Source: Allobosea sp. LC85 (lineage in GTDB: Bacteria > Pseudomonadota > Alphaproteobacteria > Rhizobiales > Beijerinckiaceae). Taken from it: 64,000 bases of DNA. Of the stretch, positions 25,099 to 33,762 are shown piece after piece (position 1 is the first letter of the stretch; every line of letters starts with the position of its first letter). A model generated the notes under the pieces. That model saw nothing but the letters and a program-made list of their open reading frames with translations. It was not told where the DNA came from and did not search any database. The position numbers were made by a program, and so were the translations under genes. The DNA lies in contig NZ_JPKG01000058.1 in the NCBI RefSeq assembly GCF_000735605.1, positions 62,001 through 126,000 on the forward strand, read 5' to 3'.

Positions 25099-25334
25099 TG
25101 GTGACGCGCACGCAAAGGCATTTCTCGCCCTATGACGCGGAGAAGTTGCTCGCGCTGGTGGAGAGCGCCCAGCGCGAAATTGGGCAGTATCAAGCGACGG
25201 TGCCGCTCAACTCGGCGATCCATACGGCACTGAAGGCTTTCAGGGACGCCGCGACCCTGCTCGCCGATACGGCGCGTGGCGATGTCGGGACCGGTCGGGC
25301 GATTCCGGGGCCGTATACGACGCCGGGGCGATAG
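25095..25334 (+). CDS. Putative SOS-regulated small protein (79 aa), second gene
   Basis: A 79-aa protein starting MMVTRTQRHFSPYDAEKLLA, helical (LVESAQREIGQYQATVPLNS; ALKAFRDAATLLADTA) and ending in a Gly/Pro-rich tail. Start ATG 25095 overlaps the preceding stop (ATGA), indicating translational coupling. No family recognised. Function unknown, but it should be co-induced with the first gene by LexA release. Confidence 0.68.
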   Translation: MMVTRTQRHFSPYDAEKLLALVESAQREIGQYQATVPLNSAIHTALKAFRDAATLLADTARGDVGTGRAIPGPYTTPGR

Positions 25335-25378
25335 ACGAAGAATCCGGCGGGCCGCGGACATCGCAGCCCCCTTCCCCG

Positions 25379-25403
25379 GGAACCTGCTCCACTGATGCTC
25401 GTT
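25379..25403 (+). promoter_or_regulatory. EcfG-type promoter for NTF2-like gene
   Basis: GGAAC at 25379-25383, 16-nt spacer, CGTT at 25400-25403. Full consensus match, but only 21 nt before ATG 25425. Confidence 0.72.
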
Positions 25404-25424
25404 CTTCGGCAAAGGAGAACAGCC

Positions 25425-25808
25425 ATGTCCGGAAACAAGCAACAGATCATCGATCTCGAGACGCGCTTCTGGCAGTCGATGGTCGACAAGGATGCGAAGC
25501 TCGCGAAATCGATGATCGCTGAGGAATGTCTGCTCACCGGCCCGATGGGGGCGATGAAGATCGACCCGGACCGGTATGAATCCTTGACGGAAGAGGGCCA
25601 GTGGACGCTGCGAAGCTTCAAGCTCAGCGATGTCGACGTGATCATGCCGTCCGACGAAGTCGCCGTCATCGCCTACAAGGTGCACCAGAAGGGCGAGATG
25701 AAGGGCAAGCCCATGGACATGAAATGCGCGGACAGCTCGACCTGGGTCAGGGATGGACGGGCCTGGAAATGCGCGCTCCACACCGAGACGATGCTGCAGA
25801 ATGCGTAG
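25425..25808 (+). CDS. Nuclear transport factor 2 (DUF4440)-like protein
   Basis: A 127-aa cone-shaped NTF2-like fold protein. IIDLETRFWQSMVDKDAKLA at the N-terminus is the typical first helix, followed by SMIAEECLLTGPMG and strands ending SSTWVRDGRAWKCALHTET. Members include isomerases and many ligand-binding proteins of unknown function. Start ATG 25425 has AAAGGAGAA upstream. The EcfG-type promoter suggests a stress role. Confidence 0.85.
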   Translation: MSGNKQQIIDLETRFWQSMVDKDAKLAKSMIAEECLLTGPMGAMKIDPDRYESLTEEGQWTLRSFKLSDVDVIMPSDEVAVIAYKVHQKGEMKGKPMDMKCADSSTWVRDGRAWKCALHTETMLQNA

Positions 25809-26095
25809 AGCGCTCATTTGACTGCGATGGGGCGTGAGCCGGTGATCCGATCGGGCGCCGGTTGCCGTGGTGGCTGGCGCCGATCCGGACGTCGCGCTCA
25901 ACCGGCCAGATCATGCCCCGATCGCCGGGAAGTAGATCCCCGCCATGCCTTGCGCGCAATTTCACCTGCCTTCGACATCGCATAAAAGCAAGCAGGACGG
26001 GGCTCAGTCTGCGTCGGCAGGCTCTGTCTGCGCGAGGTGGTCGCTCGAATTTCGGGGCGGGTACTGCGAACAGCCTCCCAGCGAAGGATACGATA

Positions 26096-26914
26096 TTGGC
26101 CTTTCTGACTGAACCGGAGCCGCCGCGTGGCCGGCCGATGGAGGTTGTCCCCGGCATCTCCCGTATCGTCGCCAATAATCCAAGCCTGATGACCTATCGT
26201 GGCACCAATACCTATCTGATCGAGGATGGCGACGGGTTCGTGGTTCTCGATCCCGGCCCCGACGATGCCGGGCATCTCGACGACATCATGCGCGCGACGG
26301 GCGGCGCGGTCTCGGCGATCGTGCTGAGCCACACCCATTCCGACCATCTCGGCGCGACCGCCGGCCTGAAGGCGCGCACCGGCGCCAGGACATACGCCTA
26401 CCATCTCAGTGCCGATGACGCCTTTATCCCGGACATCCTGCTGAAGGACGGCGACACCGCATTGGGGATGACCGCGATCCATACGCCGGGACATGCCTCC
26501 GACCATCTCTGCTTTGCCTTCCGGGACGGCATCCTGTTCAGCGCCGACCACGTCATGTCCTGGTCGAGCAGCATCGTCGCACCGCCGGGCGGTGACATGG
26601 CCGATTACGTCCGTAGCCTGCGGCTGATGCTGGCGCGAGACGACAGCCTGTATCTGCCCGGGCATGGGCCGCCGCTGCCAAATCCGCAGCCCTATGTCGG
26701 CGAATTGCTCGCATTTCGCCTCAGGCGCGAGAACGCCATTGCCGATGCGCTGAAGGCCGGGCCGCTGGGAACCTGGGATCTCGTCGATCTGCTCTATTCG
26801 CAGACCGATCCGTGGCTGCGGCGCGCCGCCGAGCGCAATGTGACGGCGCATTTGCTCAAGCTCAGGGATGAAGGGCGCGCAGAGAGTTTCGATGAGAAGT
26901 GGGTTTCGGTCTGA
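26096..26914 (+). CDS. MBL-fold metallo-hydrolase (LACTB2-like)
   Basis: A 272-aa metallo-beta-lactamase-fold hydrolase. The metal site is visible: SHTHSDHLGA (HxHxDH) near residue 82, HTPGHASDHL near 130, SADHVMSW near 152 and LPGHGPPLP near 190. The N-terminal MTYRGTNTYLIE and the C-terminal helical domain match the LACTB2-type group. A TTG start at 26096 is proposed: it has GAAGGA 8 nt upstream and adds the conserved segment FLTEPEPPRG before the ATG at 26138. The substrate is unknown; relatives act as esterases, nucleases or acyl-CoA hydrolases. Confidence 0.88.
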   Translation: MAFLTEPEPPRGRPMEVVPGISRIVANNPSLMTYRGTNTYLIEDGDGFVVLDPGPDDAGHLDDIMRATGGAVSAIVLSHTHSDHLGATAGLKARTGARTYAYHLSADDAFIPDILLKDGDTALGMTAIHTPGHASDHLCFAFRDGILFSADHVMSWSSSIVAPPGGDMADYVRSLRLMLARDDSLYLPGHGPPLPNPQPYVGELLAFRLRRENAIADALKAGPLGTWDLVDLLYSQTDPWLRRAAERNVTAHLLKLRDEGRAESFDEKWVSV

Positions 26915-27007
26915 CGCGATCGGGGCGTTCGACCGTCTAAGCGGTTCGCAGCCGTTGCTCCTGAACCGCCGAAGGTGGCGTCGCGACGAATGGTTGGCCC
27001 GCGCCCC

Positions 27008-29527
27008 TCATTGCTCGATCAGGCGTCGCTCGGTCCGCGCGGCCGCCCATTCCACGAAGGTCTTCGGGCAATTCGTCGCCGCGTAGAACATGAACGGGTC
27101 GGCCTCGGCCCTGGCATTCTCCAGAAGGTACCATTCGCCAAGATAGAAATTCGCCTCGCAGGTCTGTTCGCCATGCTTGATCGGGTCACGGCTTTGGGTC
27201 GCCGCGCGGAAGGCGTTGCGATCGATCTCGCCGCGATAGAACTGGATCACGGGCGCCGGCCAAACCGCCATGTCGACGTCCCTTGCGGCGGAGGCGAGCC
27301 GGCCCCCTCGCCCCGAACGCGCGGAGACGATGTGCAGCCATAGGGCGGCATAGGCGTCATCCGGCCGTAGCGTCAGGGCCCGTTCCAGGCCCTGAATCGC
27401 TTCGTCGGGCCGGCCGTCGAAGAAGGCAAGCCAGCCGCGCAGGCGTAGCGCGTTGACATTATCCGGCTCCAGCGCGAGCGCCTGATCGAGCCTGGTGATC
27501 GCGTCGCGCTGTCGGCCCATGGCATCGAGAATGCCGGCCATGCTGACGAGCGCGTCGGCGCTGGACGGTTGCAGGCGAACCCGGACTTCTGCATCCGCGA
27601 GCGCGGCATCGAGCAAGCCAAGCGCGCGCTCGGCCTGCGCGCGCCAGCCATAGATCTCGGGCTTGGGCGGAGCCTTGGTGGCGATCGCGCGGGTGAAGAG
27701 GTCGCGCGCGTTTTCCCAGTCCTGCGCCTTTCGCCGCGCGTCGCCCGCAACAGCAAAGGCATTCTGCTCGATGATCGGGAGATCGCCGGGGGACAGGGCG
27801 GCCTGGGCCCTGCTGACAAGTGTCAAGGCCTTCTCACGCGCGAGCTTGTCGTTGCCGGCCGCGACGGCATGGGCGAGATGGCTGCGCGGATCGCGCGGAT
27901 ACTGGCGGACGAGCTCGGCGGAGCGTGCGAGCCATTCGGCGTCGGTCTTCGGCAGTTGCTCCGGTGGAATCGTCAACCGGGCCAGAGCTACGTCCCCAAA
28001 GCCCGCGCGCGGGATCGAGAGGAAGGTCAGGGCTGCGAGGCCGAGTGCGGCTGCAAGCGCGGGGCGCGCCCAGCGCGGGCGCCTCGTCCCGGCATCCCAG
28101 GACAGCAGGATCAGGGCGCCGAGCACGGCCCCGGTGAGCGCCCCGCTGCCATGGCTGGCATGGTCGAGTTGTCCAGTGGCGAGTCTGCCGCCAGCGACGA
28201 AGGTTGCGAGCAGGATCGCGACGCAGAATGCCTGCAACCAGAGACGGCGGGCATCGTCGGCAAGCCGGAAGCTCACCAAGAGGCCCGCGGCGATCACGGC
28301 CATGATGGCGCCGGAAGCCCCTGCACCGAGCAGGGTTGCCGGGTTCACCAGGATCGAACCGAGAGACCCCGCAAGCCCGCCGAGCAGGAAGATGGCGAGA
28401 AGCCAGCCCATCCCGAGGACCGGCTGGAGGAACCAGCCGGCGATCGCGAGGATGACGACATTGCCGATCAGATGCGCCACGCTCCAGTGGAGGAACATGG
28501 CGAGGACGAGCCGGTACCATTGCCCGGCCTGGAGCACGAGTTCGCTGGCGACGCCGCCGAACAGCACGATGGTCACACCAGTGACGCCAAAGCTCTGCGA
28601 CCGGATATAGGTTTCGGCCAGTTCGGCGATGAAAACGAGGATGAGGAGAGCCGCCAGCGCGAGCGTCGCCCAAGGGAGGGACCGGAGGCCCGCGGACGGA
28701 GAGGCTTTCCCCGAAGCGTCGCCGGGAATTCCAGGTTCTGCACCAGGCTGCTGCTCAGGCGCGACCTCCCTGACCCCGTTCACGAGACGGAGCACGGTGG
28801 TTCCCGCAGCCTCGTCGTAGAAGGCATCGCGCCCTCGCGCGATCGCACTCAAGGCGGCGATCACCGCCATGGCGATCGGCAGATTGCCGAGGAAGCTCAG
28901 GATGGACGCCAGATCGTTCGGAAGCGGTACACCTAAGCGAACAGCCGCGAACAGCAGGACCGCCATTCCCAGCGACGCCACGCAGGGCAGCGCGAACAGC
29001 AGGTAGCGCCGGGCGAGCGCGGCGCGGATATCGGCTGCGACCGGCTCGTTCCAGCGCGGCACGACGCGCAGCGACAACAGATGGCGCCCGAGGCTCGGCA
29101 CGCCCCTGATCTCCAGCAGCCACCGCATCAGCGCCAGCAGCGGCCATTGCAGGACCGAAAGGTCGAAGGCCAGCGTCATCTGGTCTTGCGCGTTCAGCGC
29201 ATAGCTGAGCGAGGTCGTGACGCTTGACCCTGTCTCCTGCCGCGACAGCGTGTAGAACCGGGCGGTCGGCTGCCCCATCAGCGATTTCGTGCAGATGCTT
29301 TCCGCGGTCGGCCGGAAGCCGGCCGGAATCTCGATCGTCGCGGGGCGGCTTTGGGCCGGCCGGCAATCCGTCACGAAGCTGGAACCGTCGATCAGCGCCC
29401 CATTCGAGAGCGGAAACAGGATGGTCGCGAGTGACTGGGTGACAATCATCACGACGACAAGATCGATCAGGAAGGCAAGGCCGCGGCGCAGGACGCCGCC
29501 CTTCACCCAATCCGGTGCGTCACCCAT
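27008..29527 (-). CDS. RDD-rhomboid protease-TPR fusion protein
   Basis: An 839-aa protein with three parts. Residues 1-260 form an RDD-type membrane domain (LRRGLAFLIDLVVVMIVTQS near the start, SLGRHLLSLRVVPRW in the middle). Residues 290-500 form a rhomboid intramembrane protease. Its key sites are HLIGN (residues 357-361), GAGASGAIM with the catalytic Ser near 401, and DHASHGSGALTG with the catalytic His near 460. Residues 540-839 are soluble and rich in TPR helices (for example QPSSADALVSMAGILDAMGR). Rhomboids cut membrane proteins within transmembrane helices. Fusion of all three parts is unusual. It appears monocistronic. Confidence 0.88.
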   Translation of the reverse strand: MGDAPDWVKGGVLRRGLAFLIDLVVVMIVTQSLATILFPLSNGALIDGSSFVTDCRPAQSRPATIEIPAGFRPTAESICTKSLMGQPTARFYTLSRQETGSSVTTSLSYALNAQDQMTLAFDLSVLQWPLLALMRWLLEIRGVPSLGRHLLSLRVVPRWNEPVAADIRAALARRYLLFALPCVASLGMAVLLFAAVRLGVPLPNDLASILSFLGNLPIAMAVIAALSAIARGRDAFYDEAAGTTVLRLVNGVREVAPEQQPGAEPGIPGDASGKASPSAGLRSLPWATLALAALLILVFIAELAETYIRSQSFGVTGVTIVLFGGVASELVLQAGQWYRLVLAMFLHWSVAHLIGNVVILAIAGWFLQPVLGMGWLLAIFLLGGLAGSLGSILVNPATLLGAGASGAIMAVIAAGLLVSFRLADDARRLWLQAFCVAILLATFVAGGRLATGQLDHASHGSGALTGAVLGALILLSWDAGTRRPRWARPALAAALGLAALTFLSIPRAGFGDVALARLTIPPEQLPKTDAEWLARSAELVRQYPRDPRSHLAHAVAAGNDKLAREKALTLVSRAQAALSPGDLPIIEQNAFAVAGDARRKAQDWENARDLFTRAIATKAPPKPEIYGWRAQAERALGLLDAALADAEVRVRLQPSSADALVSMAGILDAMGRQRDAITRLDQALALEPDNVNALRLRGWLAFFDGRPDEAIQGLERALTLRPDDAYAALWLHIVSARSGRGGRLASAARDVDMAVWPAPVIQFYRGEIDRNAFRAATQSRDPIKHGEQTCEANFYLGEWYLLENARAEADPFMFYAATNCPKTFVEWAAARTERRLIEQ

Positions 29528-29664
29528 GCCCCACCCCGATCATGGCCGGCAGCCTTTTGCGCTGCTTTGCTCGGCCGCAAGCTCAGGCTGTCATGAATAG
29601 GGCGCACCGTTCAGCTTGTCACGGCCTCGCCAAGTCTACGGACAAGGGACTGGCTCCATTGCCC

Positions 29665-30480
29665 TTATTTCTCTGCCTTGCCCAGCAGTTGCGAGGCGGC
29701 GAGCAGCAGCGAGGTGATCACGATCATGATCGTCGAGATCGCCGCGATGGTCGGGTCGATCTGGTCGCGCAGCGCCATGAACATCGCGCGCGTCAGCGTC
29801 GAGTTGTCGCCGCCGGAGACGAAGAGCGAGACCACGACCTCGTCGAAGGAGGTCAGGAAGGAGAGCAAAGCCGAGGTGACGATGGCGAAGCCGATCTGGG
29901 GCATCGTCACCTGGAGGAAGGCCTGCGCCCGGGTCGCGCCCAGGCTGCGGGCGACGCGCTCCTGGTCGAGATCAAAACTCTTCAGGGCCGAGCCGACGAT
30001 CATCATCACGATCGGCACGGCGAGCATCGTATGCGCGAGCACGATGCCGAGGAAGGAATTGACCATCTTGAGCTGCACGAAGGCATAGAACAGCGCGATG
30101 CCGACGAGGATGACCGGAACGATCGTCGGCGTCAGCAGCGCCAGGATCACGACCCCGCCGAAGCGCAGCCGCGAGACATGCAGCCCATAGGCCGCGAGCG
30201 TGCCGACCGGAGTCGCCACGAGCGCCGTGCAGATGCCGGCCTTGAGCGAGGTCGCGGTGGCCGCCATCCAGCTCGGCGAGGAGAAGAAGGCCTCGTACCA
30301 GCGCAACGACCATTGCCGCGGCGGAAACTCCAGGTACTGCGACTGCGAGAACGACATCGGGATCACGATCAGCGTCGGCAGGGCGAGGAAGGCCAGCACC
30401 AGCACGCCGAGCCCGTAGAGCCAGAGCCGCGACCGGTGCGTGATCTGCGTGTCGCTGGCGGGACGATCGAACCAGCTCAT
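29665..30480 (-). CDS. ABC transporter permease, PotC-like
   Basis: A 271-aa inner-membrane permease of the spermidine/putrescine type with about six transmembrane helices. The EAA-type loop SLGATRAQAFLQVTMPQI near residue 185 contacts the ATPase. Start ATG 30480 lies 2 nt after the stop of the preceding permease; a TTG at 30486 is an alternative. Last gene of a four-gene operon (binding protein, ATPase, permease, permease) in which successive genes overlap or nearly touch. Confidence 0.9.
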   Translation of the reverse strand: MSWFDRPASDTQITHRSRLWLYGLGVLVLAFLALPTLIVIPMSFSQSQYLEFPPRQWSLRWYEAFFSSPSWMAATATSLKAGICTALVATPVGTLAAYGLHVSRLRFGGVVILALLTPTIVPVILVGIALFYAFVQLKMVNSFLGIVLAHTMLAVPIVMMIVGSALKSFDLDQERVARSLGATRAQAFLQVTMPQIGFAIVTSALLSFLTSFDEVVVSLFVSGGDNSTLTRAMFMALRDQIDPTIAAISTIMIVITSLLLAASQLLGKAEK

Positions 30481-30482
30481 GT

Positions 30483-31397
30483 TCAATGCCCCGCGCCGAA
30501 GAGGCCGGCGCCGCGCGAGAGCCGGGCCGCCAGGACGAGCACGACGAGCGTGATCACCAGCAGCACGACACCGAGCGCGCTCGCCGCCCCCCAGTTGAAG
30601 AACAGCTCGATATCGTTGGCGATGCGGTTCGAGACCATCGTCACCTTGCCGCCGCCGAGCATGGCCGGCGTCACGTAGAAGCCGAGGCAGAGCACGAAGA
30701 CGAGCGCGGAGCCGGCGGCGAGGCCGGGCAGCGACAGCGGAAAGAACACGGTCCAGAAGCCATGGGCCGGGGTCGAGCCGAGACTGGAGGCCGCCCGCAG
30801 CAGGTCGCGGTCGATCGCCCGCATCGTGCCGTAGAGCGGCAGGACGAGGAAGGGAAGCATGATATGGACCATGCCGATCAGCGTTCCCGCGACATTATGG
30901 ACGAGCTGCAGCGGCTCGCTCCAGAGGCCGAGCTCGATGCCCCAGGTGTTGATCAGCCCGCGACGCTGCAGCAGCACCAGCCAGGCATAGGTCCGCACCA
31001 GCAGCGAGGTCCAGAACGGCAGCAGCACCGCGATCATGCAGAGATTGGCGGCGCGCCGCGGCAGCTGCGACAGGAAATAGGCGAGCGGATAGCCGAGCAG
31101 GATGCAGATCGCCGTGGTCAGCAGGCTGATCTCGAAGGTGGTGCGGAAGGTGCGGCCATAGGAGGGCTCGGCCAGCATGCGCCGGTAATGCTCCAGGCTC
31201 GGTGCACCGGCATCGTCGAAGAAGGACAGGCCGAACAGCCAGCCGACCGGCAGCAGCACCGTGACGGTGACGAGCAGGAGCGCAGGCGCTGCCAGCGCCG
31301 CCAGCCCGAGTCGCTCGCGCCAATGGTCGCGGCGCAGCGCCGCGGCATGGAAATCGTCGCCGGGGGCGCCGGCGATGCTGAGCCCGGGCGCGCTCAT
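30483..31397 (-). CDS. ABC transporter permease, PotB-like
   Basis: A 304-aa permease with about six transmembrane helices. The first is LAALAAPALLLVTVTVLLP near residue 35, and the EAA loop is SSLGSTPAHGFWTVFFPLSL near 205. Start ATG 31397 follows GGGAGGGAG and overlaps the ATPase stop by 4 nt (ATGA); a longer frame upstream is the ATPase region read in another frame. It forms the pore together with the PotC-like permease. Confidence 0.9.
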   Translation of the reverse strand: MSAPGLSIAGAPGDDFHAAALRRDHWRERLGLAALAAPALLLVTVTVLLPVGWLFGLSFFDDAGAPSLEHYRRMLAEPSYGRTFRTTFEISLLTTAICILLGYPLAYFLSQLPRRAANLCMIAVLLPFWTSLLVRTYAWLVLLQRRGLINTWGIELGLWSEPLQLVHNVAGTLIGMVHIMLPFLVLPLYGTMRAIDRDLLRAASSLGSTPAHGFWTVFFPLSLPGLAAGSALVFVLCLGFYVTPAMLGGGKVTMVSNRIANDIELFFNWGAASALGVVLLVITLVVLVLAARLSRGAGLFGAGH

Positions 31398-32542
31398 GTG
31401 CGCTCCCTCCCCTCGTCGGCCAGCAGCACGGTGTCGCTGACGGCGATGCCGACCGCGATCGGCGTGCCGCGTGCCGGCGGCGCGGAATCGTCGCCCCGCG
31501 TCGCCATGCGCAGGCTGACCAGGCTGCCATCGCCCAGCACGAGCTGCAGCAGCAGCGTGTCGCCCTGGTAGATCGCGCTCTGGACCGTGCCCTCGAAGCG
31601 GTTCATCGCCTCGGCTTCGCCGCCGTCGAGGATGCGCAGCCGTTCCGGGCGCAGCATCATCACGCAATGCCGCTGCCCGGCCGGGATCTTTGGCGCCCGG
31701 ATGACGGAGCCGGCCGCCCGGCAGATGCCATCGGCGACCTCGACTGCGAGGAACGAGGATTCGCCGATGAACTCGGCGACGAAGCGGCTGCCGGGCTGGT
31801 CGTATATCGCGCGCGGGGTGTCGATCCTCGCGATCCGGCCGCGATCGAGCACGGCGATGCGGTCCGACATGGTCAGGGCCTCGCGCTGGTCATGCGTGAC
31901 ATAGACGGTGGTGGTACCGAGGCGGTCATGGAGCTGGCGCAGCTCGATCTGCATGCGCTCGCGCAGCTGCTTGTCGAGTGCCGAGAGCGGCTCGTCCATC
32001 AGGATGATGCGCGGCTCGAAGACGATGGCGCGGGCGAGCGCGACGCGCTGGCGCTGGCCGCCGGAGAGCTGGTTGATGCTGCGCCCGCCATAGCCGCCGA
32101 GCTGGAACATCTCGAGCGCAGCCTCGACGCGGCGGGCGATCTCGTTCGCCGGCACGCGCCTGAGCCTAAGCGGGAACCCGACATTGCGGGCGACATCCAT
32201 ATGCGGAAACAAGGCATAGTTCTGGAAGACCATGCCGATCTCGCGCTTGTGCGGCGCAAGCCGGACGACCTCGCGCTCGCCGAAGCGGATGCTGCCCTGG
32301 TCGGGCCGCAGGAAGCCGGCAATCGCCATCAGCAGGGTCGTCTTGCCCGAACCCGACGGGCCGAGCAGGGTCAGGAACTCGCCCGGCCTGACATCGAGAT
32401 CGACAGCGTCGAGCACGGAGACGGCGCCATAGGCCTTGCTCAGTCGCCGCACCGCGATCGGCAGCGCCTTACCTACGGGTGAGACGAGCGGGGCTGCCGC
32501 TGTGGCAGCCTCCCGCTCGCCGGAATCAGCCACCCGCCTCAT
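31394..32542 (-). CDS. ABC transporter ATP-binding protein, PotA-like
   Basis: A 382-aa ATPase. Walker A is GPSGSGKTT near residue 60, the Q-loop is VFQNYALFPHM, the signature is LSGGQRQRVALARA near 157, Walker B is ILMDEPLSALD near 180 and the switch His is in YVTHDQREA near 214. The C-terminal TOBE domain (about 270-380; MMLRPERLRI) is typical of PotA/CysA-like importers. Start ATG 32542 overlaps the binding-protein stop by 4 nt. Confidence 0.93.
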   Translation of the reverse strand: MRRVADSGEREAATAAAPLVSPVGKALPIAVRRLSKAYGAVSVLDAVDLDVRPGEFLTLLGPSGSGKTTLLMAIAGFLRPDQGSIRFGEREVVRLAPHKREIGMVFQNYALFPHMDVARNVGFPLRLRRVPANEIARRVEAALEMFQLGGYGGRSINQLSGGQRQRVALARAIVFEPRIILMDEPLSALDKQLRERMQIELRQLHDRLGTTTVYVTHDQREALTMSDRIAVLDRGRIARIDTPRAIYDQPGSRFVAEFIGESSFLAVEVADGICRAAGSVIRAPKIPAGQRHCVMMLRPERLRILDGGEAEAMNRFEGTVQSAIYQGDTLLLQLVLGDGSLVSLRMATRGDDSAPPARGTPIAVGIAVSDTVLLADEGRERT

Positions 32543-33594
32543 TCGGTCAGCATATTCTGATAGGCTGCCGAGGCCTGGGCCTCGAACTTGGTGTACCAGT
32601 CGAGGTCGATCGCCACTTGCTTCGCGGCATTGTCGGGATGGGAGGGCAGCGTCCTGGCATAGGCCGCCTCGATCGTGCCGAGGTCATAGGCTTTCTTGTT
32701 GGTCGGCCCGTAGGTGATGTATTTGGTGAATTCCGCCTGGTATTGCGGCTTGCTGATCTCGGCCAGGAACTTCATCGCCAGGTCCTTGTTAGGGGCCCCC
32801 TTGGCGATGGCGAAGCAGTCATAGTCGAGCAGCGCCTGGTTGAAGGTGTAGGCGACCTTCGCACCGTCCTTGGCGGCGACGTCGAAGCGGCCGTTCCAGC
32901 CGGTGATCATGTCGACCTCGCCATCCTTCATCAGCTGGGCGTGCTGGGCGCCGGAGCTCCACCAGACCGCGACATGCGGCTTCAGCTCGCGGATCTTCTT
33001 GATCGCGCGCTCGATGCCGCCGGGCTGCGACAGCACCTCGTAGACCTTCTCCGGCGGCACGCCGTCGGCCATCAGCGCGGGCTCGAGCGCGCCGGCCACG
33101 CCCTTGCGATAGGAGCGCTTGCCCGGGAATGTCTTGACGTCCCAGAAATCGGCCCAGCTCTGCGGGCCGCTCTGGCCATAGGTCTTGGTGTTCCAGGCCA
33201 GCACCGTGGAGAAGACATCGCCGCCGACGCAGTAATCCTGCGCCGTGCCGGGCACGAAGCTCGAGGTGTCGATGACCTTGTAGTCGAGCTTTTCGAGGAT
33301 GCCCTCGGAGCCTGCCCGCGCCGCGCTGCCGGAGCCGCTGGCGACGACATCCCAGGTCACGGCGCCGGCCTTCACCTTGAGGCGCAGGTCGGCGATGCTG
33401 CTATAGGTCTCTTCCCTGAGCTTGATGCCCAGCGCCTTGGCGGCGGGCACGAACAGCGCCTTGCTCTGCGCCTCCTGATAGGAGCCGCCGAAGGACACGA
33501 CAGTGAGCTCCTGCGCCAAGGCGGGCAGCGCGCCGGCCAGGCTCAGGAGAAGGACGAGGGTCGATCGCGACGGCAGGATCGGCGGGCACTGCAT
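32539..33594 (-). CDS. Periplasmic substrate-binding protein, PotD/PotF-like
   Basis: A 351-aa exported binding protein. A signal peptide of about 27 residues (LVLLLSLAGALPALAQ) precedes ELTVVSFGGSYQEAQSKALF, typical of the spermidine/putrescine-binding (SBP_bac_8 or PotD-like) class. The ligand could be a polyamine, an opine, or a related amine; the sequence does not decide. Start ATG 33594 has AGGAGAT upstream. First gene of the transporter operon; a putative MocR operator lies 100 nt before it. Confidence 0.9.
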   Translation of the reverse strand: MQCPPILPSRSTLVLLLSLAGALPALAQELTVVSFGGSYQEAQSKALFVPAAKALGIKLREETYSSIADLRLKVKAGAVTWDVVASGSGSAARAGSEGILEKLDYKVIDTSSFVPGTAQDYCVGGDVFSTVLAWNTKTYGQSGPQSWADFWDVKTFPGKRSYRKGVAGALEPALMADGVPPEKVYEVLSQPGGIERAIKKIRELKPHVAVWWSSGAQHAQLMKDGEVDMITGWNGRFDVAAKDGAKVAYTFNQALLDYDCFAIAKGAPNKDLAMKFLAEISKPQYQAEFTKYITYGPTNKKAYDLGTIEAAYARTLPSHPDNAAKQVAIDLDWYTKFEAQASAAYQNMLTE

Positions 33595-33693
33595 GTCATA
33601 TCTCCTGGGCTGAAGGGCGCATGTCCAGCGGCAGTCGCGCAGTCGCCGCGGCGACCCAGCTTCCCGCCTCTGTGAGCCTGCAGAATTTGTTGA

Positions 33694-33721
33694 AATTGGT
33701 CTGGCCAGAAGGTCCATTCTG
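33694..33721. promoter_or_regulatory. Putative MocR operator, site 1 (transporter operon)
   Basis: AATTGGTCTG (33694-33703), 5 nt, AAGGTCCATTCTG (33709-33721). Both halves and their spacing are repeated exactly at 37754-37781 beside the MocR gene. It lies between the transporter operon and the upstream amine-oxidase gene. Confidence 0.65.
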
Positions 33722-33762
33722 AGAATTGGGGAAGGCCAATCCGCAGGATCGATCCCGCTGGC

